A stretch of DNA of 64,000 nucleotides, taken from positions 22,903,851 to 22,967,850 of the forward strand of contig NC_079877.1 of assembly GCF_029227915.1 (NCBI RefSeq), in the 5' to 3' direction. Each line of letters starts with the position of its first letter. Position 1 is the first letter of the stretch. Below are positions 12,901 through 22,735 of this stretch, piece after piece. Position numbers and translations under genes: made by a program. The notes below the pieces were generated by a model. It was not told the origin of the DNA and searched no databases. It worked only from the letters and a program-made list of their open reading frames with translations. Source of the stretch: Hydractinia symbiolongicarpus. Lineage: Eukaryota; Cnidaria; Hydrozoa; Anthoathecata; Hydractiniidae.

Positions 12901-14405
12901 TTATGTAAGTAGACTTGATATTTCAACCTGAACAAGAACTGTAAAGCATTATTAAGAGTAACAATTATGTTGCAACTAATGCCGTTATGCTATATTAATT
13001 CCATAAAAAAATATAGCAGAAGTTTTTTCCTGTGAAGGGTGAATTTGCTCATCATGTAAAGTGTCCCAAATTCCAACATTCGGGTGCAGATTAACTTTTT
13101 TTTAAATGAAAATATTTATTTCTACTAAAAAAATGAAACTGTTTTTAGAAAAGTTAATTAGGCTTAGATTTAGCTAAAATTTCCAATCATGATCATACTA
13201 GAGTAGTTTAACCAACAAACACGAGAATATCCCAAAAAAACCCAGCGTAATGGTAAGAAACCATCGCAAAATCGGAGAACTAATTTAATTTTAAAAATCC
13301 CTAAGATAAGCTTTCTTAACTAGGCTAACAAGAGAAAGAAAAATGCACTGAAAAAGTTGGAAAGTGTTCATTCACCTTTTTCAGGAATAACCAAAAAGTG
13401 GCACAAAACAAAAGCTTACTTGCATTTGTTCTTTGTGTTGTTTCCGTTTGTATTATTTACCCTGCGTTCCAGGGTCCTACCCTCTAGGTACACTGGAGCC
13501 CAGGTCCCACTTTTGACGTACGTTTTATTTTAAACTCACTAATTGCAGATTAAAGGAAAACAAACACTTGGGGAAAACATTGCAGATAACGGAGGAATTC
13601 AAATTGCATACAAGGTAAGTAATTATTTAATTCTTATCCTTTAAAAAATGTTATTCGAAATTAATATACACACATTCACATATAAAACAACCTTTTTTAT
13701 CTACAATCTACAAATCTTCAGTTCAACAAAATGTAGATAGCGTTAAAGTTATAACTTCGCAGTTTAAACATAAACTTGCAGAAAAATGTTTTGATCGTAT
13801 TGTTGACTCGTACTTTCTTTTTAATGATATTATTCTCGAAGTTTTCCCAATATTACTTATTGTTGTACTAAATATTTAGCATTTCTGTATGTGTATTATT
13901 CTTGCCGGAATATAGCCGTTGTTACATTTTTATAGGCTTATAAAGATTGGGAAAAAGAAAATGGGACACCGCCATTGCTAAAAGGAGTTGCAGATTCCAA
14001 TGACCAATTATTTTTTCTTTCATATGCACAGGTAAGGAAAATTGAGAGTTGATCTGTACATATCCATAAACACCCATTGCAGCTATAACAATGCATTCAT
14101 CAAAATTCTACATTCTTTCTTTAGTTTTTCTGTTCAGCTAAAACAGACAAAGCACTACTCAATCAACTTAAAACTGATGTACACAGTCCAAACATGGAAA
14201 GGTAAAAAAAATAATATTAAGCATTATAAAGTCTGAAATTATTCTTTGCGAATTGCAAGCCAGAGATTCCGAAAATATTTATATTGTTTTTTTAATAACT
14301 TATAGGGTTAGAGGAACAATACAAAACAATCCCGAGTTTGCAAAAGCATTTAACTGTCCTCGTGGTAGCAAAATGAATCCTTACAGAAAGTGCAAGCTGT
14401 GGTGA
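6965..14405 (+). CDS. M13 family zinc metalloprotease (neprilysin / endothelin-converting-enzyme-like), 13 exons
   Basis: Type II membrane ectopeptidase that would cleave extracellular peptides. Exons read by eye: 6965-8008, 8846-9031, 9456-9530, 9657-9790, 10293-10518, 10851-11027, 12158-12320, 12514-12633, 12768-12904, 13549-13614, 13936-14031, 14125-14201, 14306-14405. All borders are GT-AG and all phases join, giving 866 aa. Residues 1-28 are cytosolic, 29-50 form a hydrophobic anchor, 68-183 a repetitive hydrophilic stalk, and the M13 ectodomain starts near 184 with the block [14 protein letters not shown]. Catalytic features are intact: substrate-binding NAYY (658-661), zinc motif HEMTH (699-703), GENIAD with the third zinc ligand E763 and D767, DVHSP with the active-site His 828, and the C-terminal CKLW. 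C692 replaces the glycine usual before the zinc helix ([11 protein letters not shown]). It is longer than the usual 750-770 aa because of the stalk. It appears functional; NEP versus ECE subtype cannot be assigned. Confidence 0.93.
7167..7513 (+). repeat. In-frame 33-bp coding minisatellite: stalk of the M13 protease
   Basis: About ten imperfect copies of an 11-residue unit close to [11 protein letters not shown] lie between the membrane anchor and the peptidase domain, at residues about 68-183. Copies vary as [22 protein letters not shown] and [11 protein letters not shown]. The 33-bp periodicity keeps several frames open on both strands, producing long overlapping ORFs that are artefacts. 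The unit length is a multiple of three, so copy-number change would preserve the protease frame and only alter stalk length. Confidence 0.9.
9079..9178 (+). mobile_element. Small Helitron-like relic in intron 2 of the M13 gene
   Basis: The sequence GACGGGCAAACCCGT, followed by ATCCATGGCTTAACGATTAG and T, resembles the 3' end of the better-preserved element at 50995-51455 (GACGGGAGAACCCGT, then a second hairpin and CTAACGACTAG). Its left part has GCTGTTTGTCTTTGTG, a decayed version of the TCTG-repeat start. The terminal hairpin arms are ACGGG and CCCGT. The left boundary is approximate. Confidence 0.45.
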
Positions 14406-14869
14406 AGATCAATTAACACAGATTCATTACCACCTCAAAGTCAGAAGGCACGAAAATCCTACACAATAACAGTAGTTCTAACTTAACACAATTATTACAT
14501 TTTTTACGATATAGTAAAGTTTGCATTAGGTATTAAAGCTATCATAGACAATATTACAATGTTAGAATGTTTGAAGTTGAGGTTATTAACTATGAGGATT
14601 ATTTATCACTGCGGTGTGATGCAACATAGAGCTGCAGGGGAATATCTTAAAGGTCGTTGGACAAGCAATACACTCATTGTTCTCATTATTCCGAGGAGTT
14701 GTATATGCGTGTCTAAAAAAGGTATTTGTTTACATCCATTATCAAAACAAATTATTTACTGACATTTTGTTGGCAGTATTTTTTGAATTTTAGAACATAA
14801 AATGCACCGTTGTGGATAGGACCGTAATGCGGACATGCTGGAGACACTATTTAAACTGTGTATCTGCAA

Positions 14870-14875
14870 AATAAA
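14870..14875 (+). terminator. Polyadenylation signal AATAAA of the M13 gene
   Basis: Canonical AATAAA about 465 bases after the TGA stop at 14403-14405, followed by a T-rich stretch. It is the first strong hexamer downstream of the last exon, so it is the likely 3' end signal; this is inferred from position only. Confidence 0.6.
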
Positions 14876-17429
14876 GTTTTTTACAACCTTTTGAACAGTA
14901 TTTAACTTTATTTAACCCCTGTATCAACCCACAAATATTTATAGTTGGTTTTATTTTAACACTTCTTTAGCTGTAATTATTCATTTAACATATTTTATAT
15001 TTTTGTTATTTTAGTTGTAATCATAGCACGTGCTTTGTAAACCGTGATGTAATAAATATATACGGGGGTTGCGGGGCGGAGGACAAGACCCCTAGGTTCA
15101 CAAGCGAAAAATTTTAGCTGTCAGTTTTGGTAGGAACCTATAAAAACCAAGTTCCCACTTGTTCTATTTGGTCCAATCAAACAATTTCTTCTTCGCCAAA
15201 ACGAAAAAGGTTTGATTTGAAGTAATATGTACCGGGGCTTGTTAGAAAAATTTATTTAGAACCTGACGTATCAGAAACTGCTAAAAAATGTTGAACGAAG
15301 CAAGAATGCTATCCAGCATTGTTATACGGTTTCTTTAACCGGGAAATTATTTGTTTATATGATGGAAAATTATGACACCAGTTATTTTGATTAAATCCCC
15401 AAAATAAATGCGATATATATATTCTTTCTGTATGTGTTGACGATTACATAAAATCCGCTGGTCAGAATTTGAAAAGCCTCAGTAATTTTTTTAATTTTTT
15501 TTTTGCCAAATCCAATGGTCGAGGTTAGAAATTGCGGAAACCATACTAATCTACAAACACCTGAAAAAAAAAACTGGTTTCCTGACCGAAAATAATTTCA
15601 AAATTATTTTGCCGATATACAAAATGTTTTCAGATATAAAATAGTTCGGTCAAGTCACCTGTTATTGTGAAAAAATGTAATAGTTATTTGGCTTTTGTAG
15701 TCTTGTATACGGACTGTGCTAATTGTGTCTGTTGGTGAGTGTACGAATAACAAAAGGGAATTGCTAAAGTGGAAAACAGTATTTGATCAAAGTATAATAA
15801 CTAACCTTAAGGCAAGGAAAATGTTGCTTCCTGTCAACCACTACCATTTCGCCTGTTTTCGCTTCCCTAATACCAATCGTAACTTCGTTTCGTTTGGAAT
15901 GTGTAAAGGGAGTTAAACATGAAAGAGACAATGAACTTTGTGGCTTCCACATCCAAGAGACAGGATTTGTGTTAAGTACAATGTGGGAATCGACCTTCAG
16001 TAAGCTTGGATATGATCAACCTGGCCCTCAAAGGGAACCGTTTTGACAAGAGATTTATTTTAAATGAGCAATCAATTTCCATATTAACGTTTTGAAATCT
16101 TAAGTACGTTTCACCTATCACCATATGGTTCAATTTTCTTAAACATCTCCTATAAAAATGTTCTGCATTTTATTAGAGCTTTGCATAAGATCTTAATTGG
16201 TTAATTGCTTTGTTATAAATTACTGTACGGGTAAAGTCATGGGCAGACAACGTTGTTATATTGTGGATTCCTTTACAGGTTTTCGCTTAAAACGTTTTTT
16301 TTTCAGCCTATTTAATGAAATTATCAAAAAACACCTTTTTGTAATAAAAAGTGGATTCTTTCACAGGATTAGATAACTAGTTAGTTATAATAGTACTTAG
16401 CTCCTTGTTGCTGCAGCAATCTCAACCATATAATATTTTCTATAAATGTGTGACTACAAAAACAGCCAGTAATTCCTACTAGCATTTTAAGAGAGATACT
16501 ATTAGTCAGGAGTTAGTCACTTCTCTGTTGTTTTGATAACGTTTTATTAGCTGCAAACACCCTAGCTAGTAACTCACATTTTCCCGCACGTCTATAAACA
16601 TCTCAACCACAACTTTCTCTTTAACTCGAGTACTGTAATCCTCTCTATCATTTTAAACTCCATACTTATCTAACAACACCAACTAGCTACGTCTTCCACA
16701 AACATTTAATTCCAACTTTCTTTTCTTCATCTCTCTTCTCACAAGGAACTTCGCTTACTTAAGGTTTTCAGTCATGATGGTCTTGACGACCGATTGATGT
16801 GGACCGGTAATGCTTGTGGTCAACAGAAAAAGTAGCTTAAAATTTAAATAAGGAAAAAAACAAATTTCAAGAAGCATTAGAAAAACTTATACCTTATTGG
16901 TATAAAATTTGGCCCGTATAAATTTTACATGGTCTATATTAAAAGGTGAGATATCCAGTTTTATAAAAAATACTAAATGCAGGATGACCAATTTACGACA
17001 ACCTCTCCTTTATTTCAAGACATAATCTTTGAGCGTTTTGGTTACCAAGGTAACATAAAAATCACTCATGTTATCCTTGGTTTTAGCTAATAGTTAAACT
17101 CTAGTTGCACATTCAACTTTACACACTCACCTGTTTAGAAGTATCAAATCTCTAAGCATTACGATTAGTTTATGAACTAATTTTACAGAGACTTTCGAAT
17201 TTTACATACAATGTTTTTGTTTTTGTATTCAATTGTTTAGAATAGAATAATTGTTTAGAATAAAAATGTGTTTGTTTATGCACTGCTGCCATCAACAGAA
17301 CTTCTATAACAATTAATTGTACTTCTGCTTATCGACTAGTCTCTTATAATAATACAAAACCTTTGTCTGCCCGTCTTAAACCACATAGAATGTCTTATTT
17401 GTTAGCTGTCTAGATGCTACGGAAGCACG
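14876..17429. other. Intergenic, no gene recognised
   Basis: AT-rich sequence without convincing coding exons. Overlapping short ORFs at 15716-15952 on both strands do not match a family I know. No tandem array or clear terminal inverted repeat was seen. Confidence 0.45.
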
Positions 17430-17925
17430 TCAGTTTATTTAGACTGCCGTCAATAGCATTTTTGAAATTAGCGAAGCCATTGCACTGCAGTTTTAAGTTT
17501 AAGGCTTAATAACTTGGAAACGGGTGGAAATAACTGACGTCATCTCCTGCGTGGATGGCAATGCACCACCTAAGACCAAAGTAGTAACAATCTACTAAAG
17601 CTGGTTCAACCCAACTGTTTCGGAACACACGATGAGATCATGAACCTTTAAACCCTAATATCTCAGCAACCGTTTGTAAAAAAATATGATCCTATACATT
17701 TTTTGATCAGTATTTCAAGTTCTTAGCAATAGACGCAACAGGTAAACAAATTAACAAATTTCTAAAAAACTTTTTTTGTGTACATTGGTAGGTTTTTGCT
17801 GACATTGGCACACTTTGAAATCTTTATATCTCATTAAACGTTGGTTAAAAATGCACGATCTTATGTATTATTTTGATCCAAGTTTCAAGCTCTTCACAAT
17901 AAATGCAAAATATTGACAGTTGTTT
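17430..17925 (+). repeat. Dispersed repeat, copy A (pairs with 42145-42640)
   Basis: It shares a long series of matching segments, in the same order and orientation, with 42145-42640. Examples are AACTTGGAAACG, GTTTCGGAA, TCCTATACATTTT followed by TTGATCAG, and ATTTCAAG. Each copy also contains an internal repeat of roughly 150-170 bases, seen as an 'atatctc...cgtttgt...catac' block occurring twice. I see no coding capacity or obvious terminal repeats, so the class is unknown. The G-rich minisatellite begins directly at its right end. Confidence 0.7.
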
Positions 17926-17933
17926 AATACACT

Positions 17934-18128
17934 GGCGACGAATGAACTGTGCGGCGACGAATGAACTGTGGTAGGGATGAATAGACTGTGGGGGCGACGA
18001 ATGAACTGTGGGGGCGACGAATGAACTGTGGGGGGGGGCGACGAATGAACTGTGGGGGGGGGCGACGAATGAACTGTGGGAGCGACGAATGAACTGTGGG
18101 GGCGACGAATGAACTGTGGGAGCGACTA
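17934..18128 (+). repeat. Minisatellite, about nine ~20-bp units with variable G-runs
   Basis: Tandem copies of GCGACGAATGAACTGTG separated by runs of two to nine G residues, with one degenerate unit (AGGGATGAATAGACTGTGG). The minus strand reads as an open frame of repeated 'PQFIRRP' peptides, which is a by-product of the repeat. Length differences between units are almost entirely in the G-runs, suggesting slippage. Confidence 0.92.
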
Positions 18129-18734
18129 CAACTATTGTTTAAATATAAAAAAAAAAGCATGAACGTATGATATGGAAAAAGTTGTGAGAAATTTTTAATC
18201 CTGCCTGGGACTAGGCGAACTCCTGTAGATTTTCACCCATAAATTATAGGAAATTACTTTTATTTGCTTATGCAATCTTACTTAAACGTGGTTTCAAATA
18301 ATCTTTCGTGAAAAAATTAAAAAAATGACGACATCAACATGATGTTCAAGGTCTTCTAATTAACATCTTTATCTGGCGTTGCAATGATTATTCTCACTTT
18401 ATCAATACTTATCACAGCTCGCAAATGTGAAACCTGTGACGTGTGTATTTCACGGACCAGATGTCGTCACTACGATTTTAATTATAATGTAATTCAATGA
18501 TGGATTGATTTATGGTGTTCATAGTCTGCACGATACATGTACCAAAGACAGCAAATTTTGAAATAATATAGAATTTATTTACTCAAGCTTACATAAGTAA
18601 CGGAATTGCTCTAGATGTCTATTTTCAATTTTTGCGATTATACACACCTTAGTGCGACTAAATAAGTTAGTTATGTTTTTTCTATACGCTACAAAGTGTC
18701 AATACCAAAAATATATTTGACGCATCGACATTCC

Positions 18735-19028
18735 TTAAACTCCAAACTGATGACTCCTTTTGCCCAATCTTGCTCTTCTCATAGATGTGCCTCCACCAAC
18801 CTCAATAAGGTAAGGGCAACCAGGAACTAACGTTTGGCCATAGTATATATACACATTGTAGTTACCATCACGATACGGAAAAAACTTAATATCTCGGTTT
18901 AAAGGACTCACATGCTCCACATATGCAGTAACGCGTTCTCCAGCTGGACCAGTTACGATACAGGATAAAGCATTCTCGTAATTTTTAACCAGTCGTAACG
19001 AACTTAAATCCACAAATAAGTCTGCCAT
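18735..19028 (-). CDS. Single filamin/ABP280-type repeat protein or terminal exon
   Basis: 97-residue ORF. Residues about 18-75 match an immunoglobulin-like filamin repeat: CIVTGPAGERVTAYVEH, then a FFPYRDGNYNVYIYYG strand pair, then the hallmark VPGCPYLIEV, close to the family pattern VPGSPF.V.V. The C-terminal tail, GGGTSMRRARLGKRSHQFGV, is basic. Filamins carry many such repeats and an actin-binding domain; neither is nearby, so this is either a short orphan protein or the last exon of a gene further right. The ATG lies in ATATGGCAG, so the CAG could instead be a splice acceptor, although no pyrimidine tract precedes it. A minus-strand AATAAA (18574-18579) lies about 155 bases past the stop. 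Confidence 0.65.
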   Translation of the reverse strand: MADLFVDLSSLRLVKNYENALSCIVTGPAGERVTAYVEHVSPLNRDIKFFPYRDGNYNVYIYYGQTLVPGCPYLIEVGGGTSMRRARLGKRSHQFGV

Positions 19029-19029
19029 A

Positions 19030-20030
19030 TTTTATAATTTGGGAACAAATCCCAAAGTTTTTTTAAGTACTCAGAATGTTGCTGTGGTGTATTTCAGATT
19101 TTTTATGTTGTTGCTTTCTTAAAGTAGAATTTTTATATTGTTATGAAAGTTGAGATGATAGCCTATTTATTAAATTTATGCTCAAGGGTATTACGACTCT
19201 ATTGTTCTTGTCGATTATCTCTGACTATCAACTTTATGACACTTTGTGCTCAATTTAAATACAGCTCGAAAAAGATAATTAAATTTTTGTGTAACAGAAG
19301 TCATCGATTTCTTTGTCCGTGTAAAATCCACTAACAAAAAAATTCAATTTTATTGCTCTTTTTATCATAGAACGGTTTGTTGTTTATTTTGTCAGATAGG
19401 TGAGAACAAAAAAAAAAAAAAAATACAAAAAAAAATACAATGTTTACTGTCTATAACTGCCTATACATTTATTTACGTTATCAGCGGTAACGTTTTTAGG
19501 AAAAGTGACGGAATCTTTATTGAGTAATGGAAATATTTTCTGGTCAATAAGAATTTGCCCAAAGAGCGTGTTGATAGCTTCTAAAATCAGACGAAGGAAT
19601 ATCTTTCCTTGGTTTTGCATTCCCTGATCAAAAGATTAAACCATTGGCAAAAAAATATCAAACGCAGTAACGAATGATTGAATCAGAGAGGATTTAAGAA
19701 TGAAAAAGCAATTGCAATCTTCCTCAAACGCTAGGCCACCGGTGCGATCTTTTTGTGTGCATGCAATGTGATTTTGTTGCATAAAACGCGTGTGTAGATA
19801 AATGCATGCAACAATATTTAATAAGTCTCTAAAGGAAGAATTATGGCTGTTTTGATATGCCTGAAGATGTGTAGATATATATTTCATGGAACATATTATA
19901 GTACACAGTGCCGTTTGTTATTTTGTTAGATAAATAAATTGAAAAAGAGAGTTGTCAATTCGCTCATAACTACATTAAAGAAAAAATGTGTGTAATTCTT
20001 TTTTCATGATCTTAGGATTAGTAAAGATCT
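19030..20030. other. Intergenic, no gene recognised
   Basis: AT-rich. The minus ORF at 19636-19887 (83 aa, several Cys) has no motif I recognise. An A-rich tract with TACAAAAAAAA occurs near 19410-19440. No further structure was noted. Confidence 0.4.
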
Positions 20031-20033
20031 TTA

Positions 20034-20735
20034 AGCTACGGGGACACGGCAACAATTTTCATGCGATTGCAACAAAAACAATTTTGTTGCAATTGCATGT
20101 AAAATTGTTTCCGTGTCGCATGACTTCCAGCACATGAAACAAAATTTATGAAAGTGAAACCAAAACATGTGACAGTGATTAATGATGGCCGTCGCAGTTG
20201 ATCGAAGTATAATAATCGCTTCTATTGCACTTCTTCTTGATGAAGAAGAAACAAAGAAAAAACAATCCAAACGATCTATTTGGACACAGCCATGGTTACA
20301 ACGACTTGTTTTCGGTATAAAATTTAATAAGTTCATTTTTTCTTCTTCCGAAAGTTTTTGCTTCGCTTGATCTTTCGCCATGTGGAAGTCTTGCCTAGTC
20401 TTGTCTAACTTGTTTTGATTGAAAAACTTTTGTTTTGATTTGTTTTTGAACAAATTTGATTGGTTAAAGTAAAAAATGTTGCAAAAATTCTCCTCAAAGT
20501 GCGGGGACACGAGAAATTTCCTGATCCTCATTTGCAACATGAAAATTTTGTTGCAGCAACAAAAAAAAATTGATTTGAATTTTTTTTGTTGTTGCAGCAA
20601 TAAAAATTTTGAGCGAAAAATGTTGCAGAATGAGGATATTTGATGTGGGGACACAGTAAAACATTTTCATGCGATTGCAACAAAACAATTTTTTTGCTGC
20701 AATCGCATGGAAATTGTTGCCGTGTCCCCGTAGCT
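20034..20735 (+). mobile_element. Harbinger-like nonautonomous DNA transposon built of three hairpins
   Basis: The outer termini are inverted: AGCTACGGGGACACGGCAAC at the left and its complement GTTGCCGTGTCCCCGTAGCT at the right. TTA direct repeats flank it at 20031-20033 and 20736-20738, the 3-bp target duplication typical of PIF/Harbinger. Three separate fold-backs, each bounded by GGGACAC-type ends, lie inside: 20037-20125, about 20500-20650 and about 20646-20735. The single-copy spacer 20182-20370 encodes a transposase-like fragment. The element is therefore a deletion derivative of an autonomous element. Confidence 0.8.
20182..20370 (+). pseudogene. Harbinger transposase N-terminal fragment
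   Basis: 62 residues including a Leu-rich ALLLDEEET segment followed by KRSIWTQPWLQRLVFGIKFN. This order (Leu/acidic run, then basic R-x-W-x-x-PWLQRR-like block) is characteristic of the start of Harbinger/PIF transposases and HARBI1 relatives. The catalytic DDE domain is absent, so the fragment cannot catalyse transposition. Confidence 0.6.
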
Positions 20736-21104
20736 TTAAGGACGAGAATTTTAACGGAGTAACAGCACATAGTACCACCAATCAAACTTAAATGTTGTAT
20801 TTAACTGTAACCTGTCTTATAAATCTTTTTGTAATAAAGGTCTGGTACCTAAGAACATCGTGAAAAAGTACCCGTACTGTTCTCCTTTGATTCGTTTGTC
20901 AAATTGTAGCACAGGACAAAGACGAAAGGTAAGATAGCTGATTCAGTACAAAATTCAGCAGTTTTACAAGTTTATGCAAAACACGTGACAGGACGCAAAA
21001 TAAACAGCTAATTCAGTTTCTGACGTGACAAAAATGATCCTCTTTAAACACAGTAGAAGCTACTCAATCCAGTAAAGTCCGTTCCGGAGTGGTCAGCAAA
21101 CCCC

Positions 21105-21880
21105 TCTCATTTGGCTTCAAAAATTACAATCAATAAGAACTACAAAAAATATCTACCAAAATGCAAATATAACATGCTAAACGAGGAATTTCCACTAGAA
21201 GAACTTAAAAATGCTTTTAAAAATCTAAGAGGTGAAGCTCTAGGTTATGACAACATTAGTATTGATATACATCAGACATTGTTTTACATCGATTAAACAC
21301 ATTATATATCATATTTTTCAGCAATCATTATCACAAGGCATATTTCCAGAGCTACCTAAAACTGCCAAGGTAGATCCAATACACAAATGATGTAATGCTG
21401 AGTTTGTATGAAATTACCGATCATTCTTAATATTTCCAGTGTTTTTAAAACTGTTGGAACAAATTATGTATAACTGAGTCTTTAATTAATTCACTAAAAA
21501 CGAACTTTTCCACGACAACGATTTGCCTTCTGTAAGGAGCACTTGACAAAACATGCTGTTATGCAACTTGGGGAAGATATAAAAATAATTCATTTTTAAA
21601 CGGAAAGTATGCCCAGGTGTAATTATCGACCTTTCGAAAGCTTTTGACAGGGTTAATCATAACATTTAAATAGACATACTATATGCTTATGGCATAAACG
21701 GAATTACACTAAAATGGTTAAAAGTTATCTTAAACAACAACAGTTTGTCGATGTCGAGAATGGAGAAAGAAGCAATAAACAGCTGATTAAATGTGGGGTT
21801 CCACAAGGCTCTATACAATATACTCTATACTTGATCCTCTCTGGTTTTTGATTTACATTAACGTTCTTAACGATTCCTAA
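21105..21880 (+). pseudogene. Decayed LINE reverse transcriptase fragment
   Basis: Across three frames the sequence reads as a non-LTR RT. It runs from PLEELKNAFKNLRGEALGYDNIS at 21204-21270, through GIFPELPKTAKVDPIHK, to motif A as IIDLSKAFDRVNH (about 21620-21660) and motif B as GVPQGSI (about 21797-21820), ending in LDPLWFLIYINVLND. Several stops and frameshifts interrupt it, and the YADD box is not recoverable. It is 5'- and 3'-truncated and not functional. Confidence 0.8.
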
Positions 21881-22153
21881 CCTTGTTTACCAAAAATATA
21901 TCTATCTGTATATTTCCAAAAAATGATTCACACGACGCTTAAAGAGACTTTTATCTTCCTTTACACGCGAAAGGTCAATAAATTTGTAATTATAACGACA
22001 ATTTTAAAAATAAAAAGACAAAAAATCACCAAGAGATATATTTTTTTCATGTCAACAACTCCTAAGATAATGACTACTTTGACAGACATCTTTTCTGAAT
22101 TTTCTCATTGCATATCTTTTATTGGAAGAATAAATCAAAACCACCATAATATT

Positions 22154-22735
22154 TTAATTTATTGTTTCGATGTAACAATTTATGACTATGGCATTGTTTA
22201 TGATAAACTTATGAATGTCTGGTTGTGATAAAAACTTTGGAAAGCCCCACCCTTTATCTCCGGACCTTTTAGTAGGTCTTTTTCCCCAGGTATCGTCATT
22301 AGCCGTGGATCTATCCAGACTATGAACGCGTTTTTCATTATCCATGCTGCAGCATTCAAATGAAACTTTCATGTTAAAAGGCCAAACAAGGTCATCGTCT
22401 CTTTCACCAACAAGAAGACCAAAAAATAATCCAAATTGTGTTTTATCTTTGCCGGTCCATTCGGCGTGAAGTAAACAGTTATATCCGTTCAACGTTACAA
22501 AAGGACAGCTCCCAATTCTTCCTTTAGAACATTTACGGGAATAATCTGTTATGTTCCATTGATAGTAGCCAACCAATTTCGTTTTAGTTGGAGATTTCAA
22601 AGATATGATCTGACCATTTAAATTTGCAATCAAGCGATACGAATCTTGCATTTGATTCTCACATATGCTCAATCTTTCAGTTAATTGGTTTACCAGTGAT
22701 TCCAACTTTTTGATTTTGAGCTCTTGATTGACTCC
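22154..22735 (-). CDS. Last exon of the TRAF-like gene: coiled coil plus MATH domain
   Basis: The acceptor TTCTAATCAG ends at 22736 and joins in phase 0 to the zinc-finger exon. The exon encodes 193 residues. The first 45 or so are a hydrophobic-heptad segment (ELKIKKLESLVNQLTERLS), consistent with TRAF trimerisation. The rest is a complete MATH fold with the usual CPFVTLNGYNCLLHAEWTG core, the FGLFFGLLVGE strand, WPFNMKVSFEC, and the DDTWGK...GWGFPKFLS end. The final IINNAIVINCYIE is the last beta strand. The exon is intact. Confidence 0.85.
   Translation of the reverse strand, partial: GVNQELKIKKLESLVNQLTERLSICENQMQDSYRLIANLNGQIISLKSPTKTKLVGYYQWNITDYSRKCSKGRIGSCPFVTLNGYNCLLHAEWTGKDKTQFGLFFGLLVGERDDDLVWPFNMKVSFECCSMDNEKRVHSLDRSTANDDTWGKRPTKRSGDKGWGFPKFLSQPDIHKFIINNAIVINCYIETIN

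Noticed and set aside
15716-15952. Possible THAP-like or zinc-finger exon on either strand
   Set aside because: Cysteine spacing and the invariant Trp/Pro positions of THAP do not fit; no partner exons.
20031-20785. 207-aa minus ORF over the Harbinger-like element
   Set aside because: It spans the hairpins and is antisense to the transposase fragment; its residues (Phe/Cys/Gln/Asn runs) reflect the GTTGCAA-rich palindromes.
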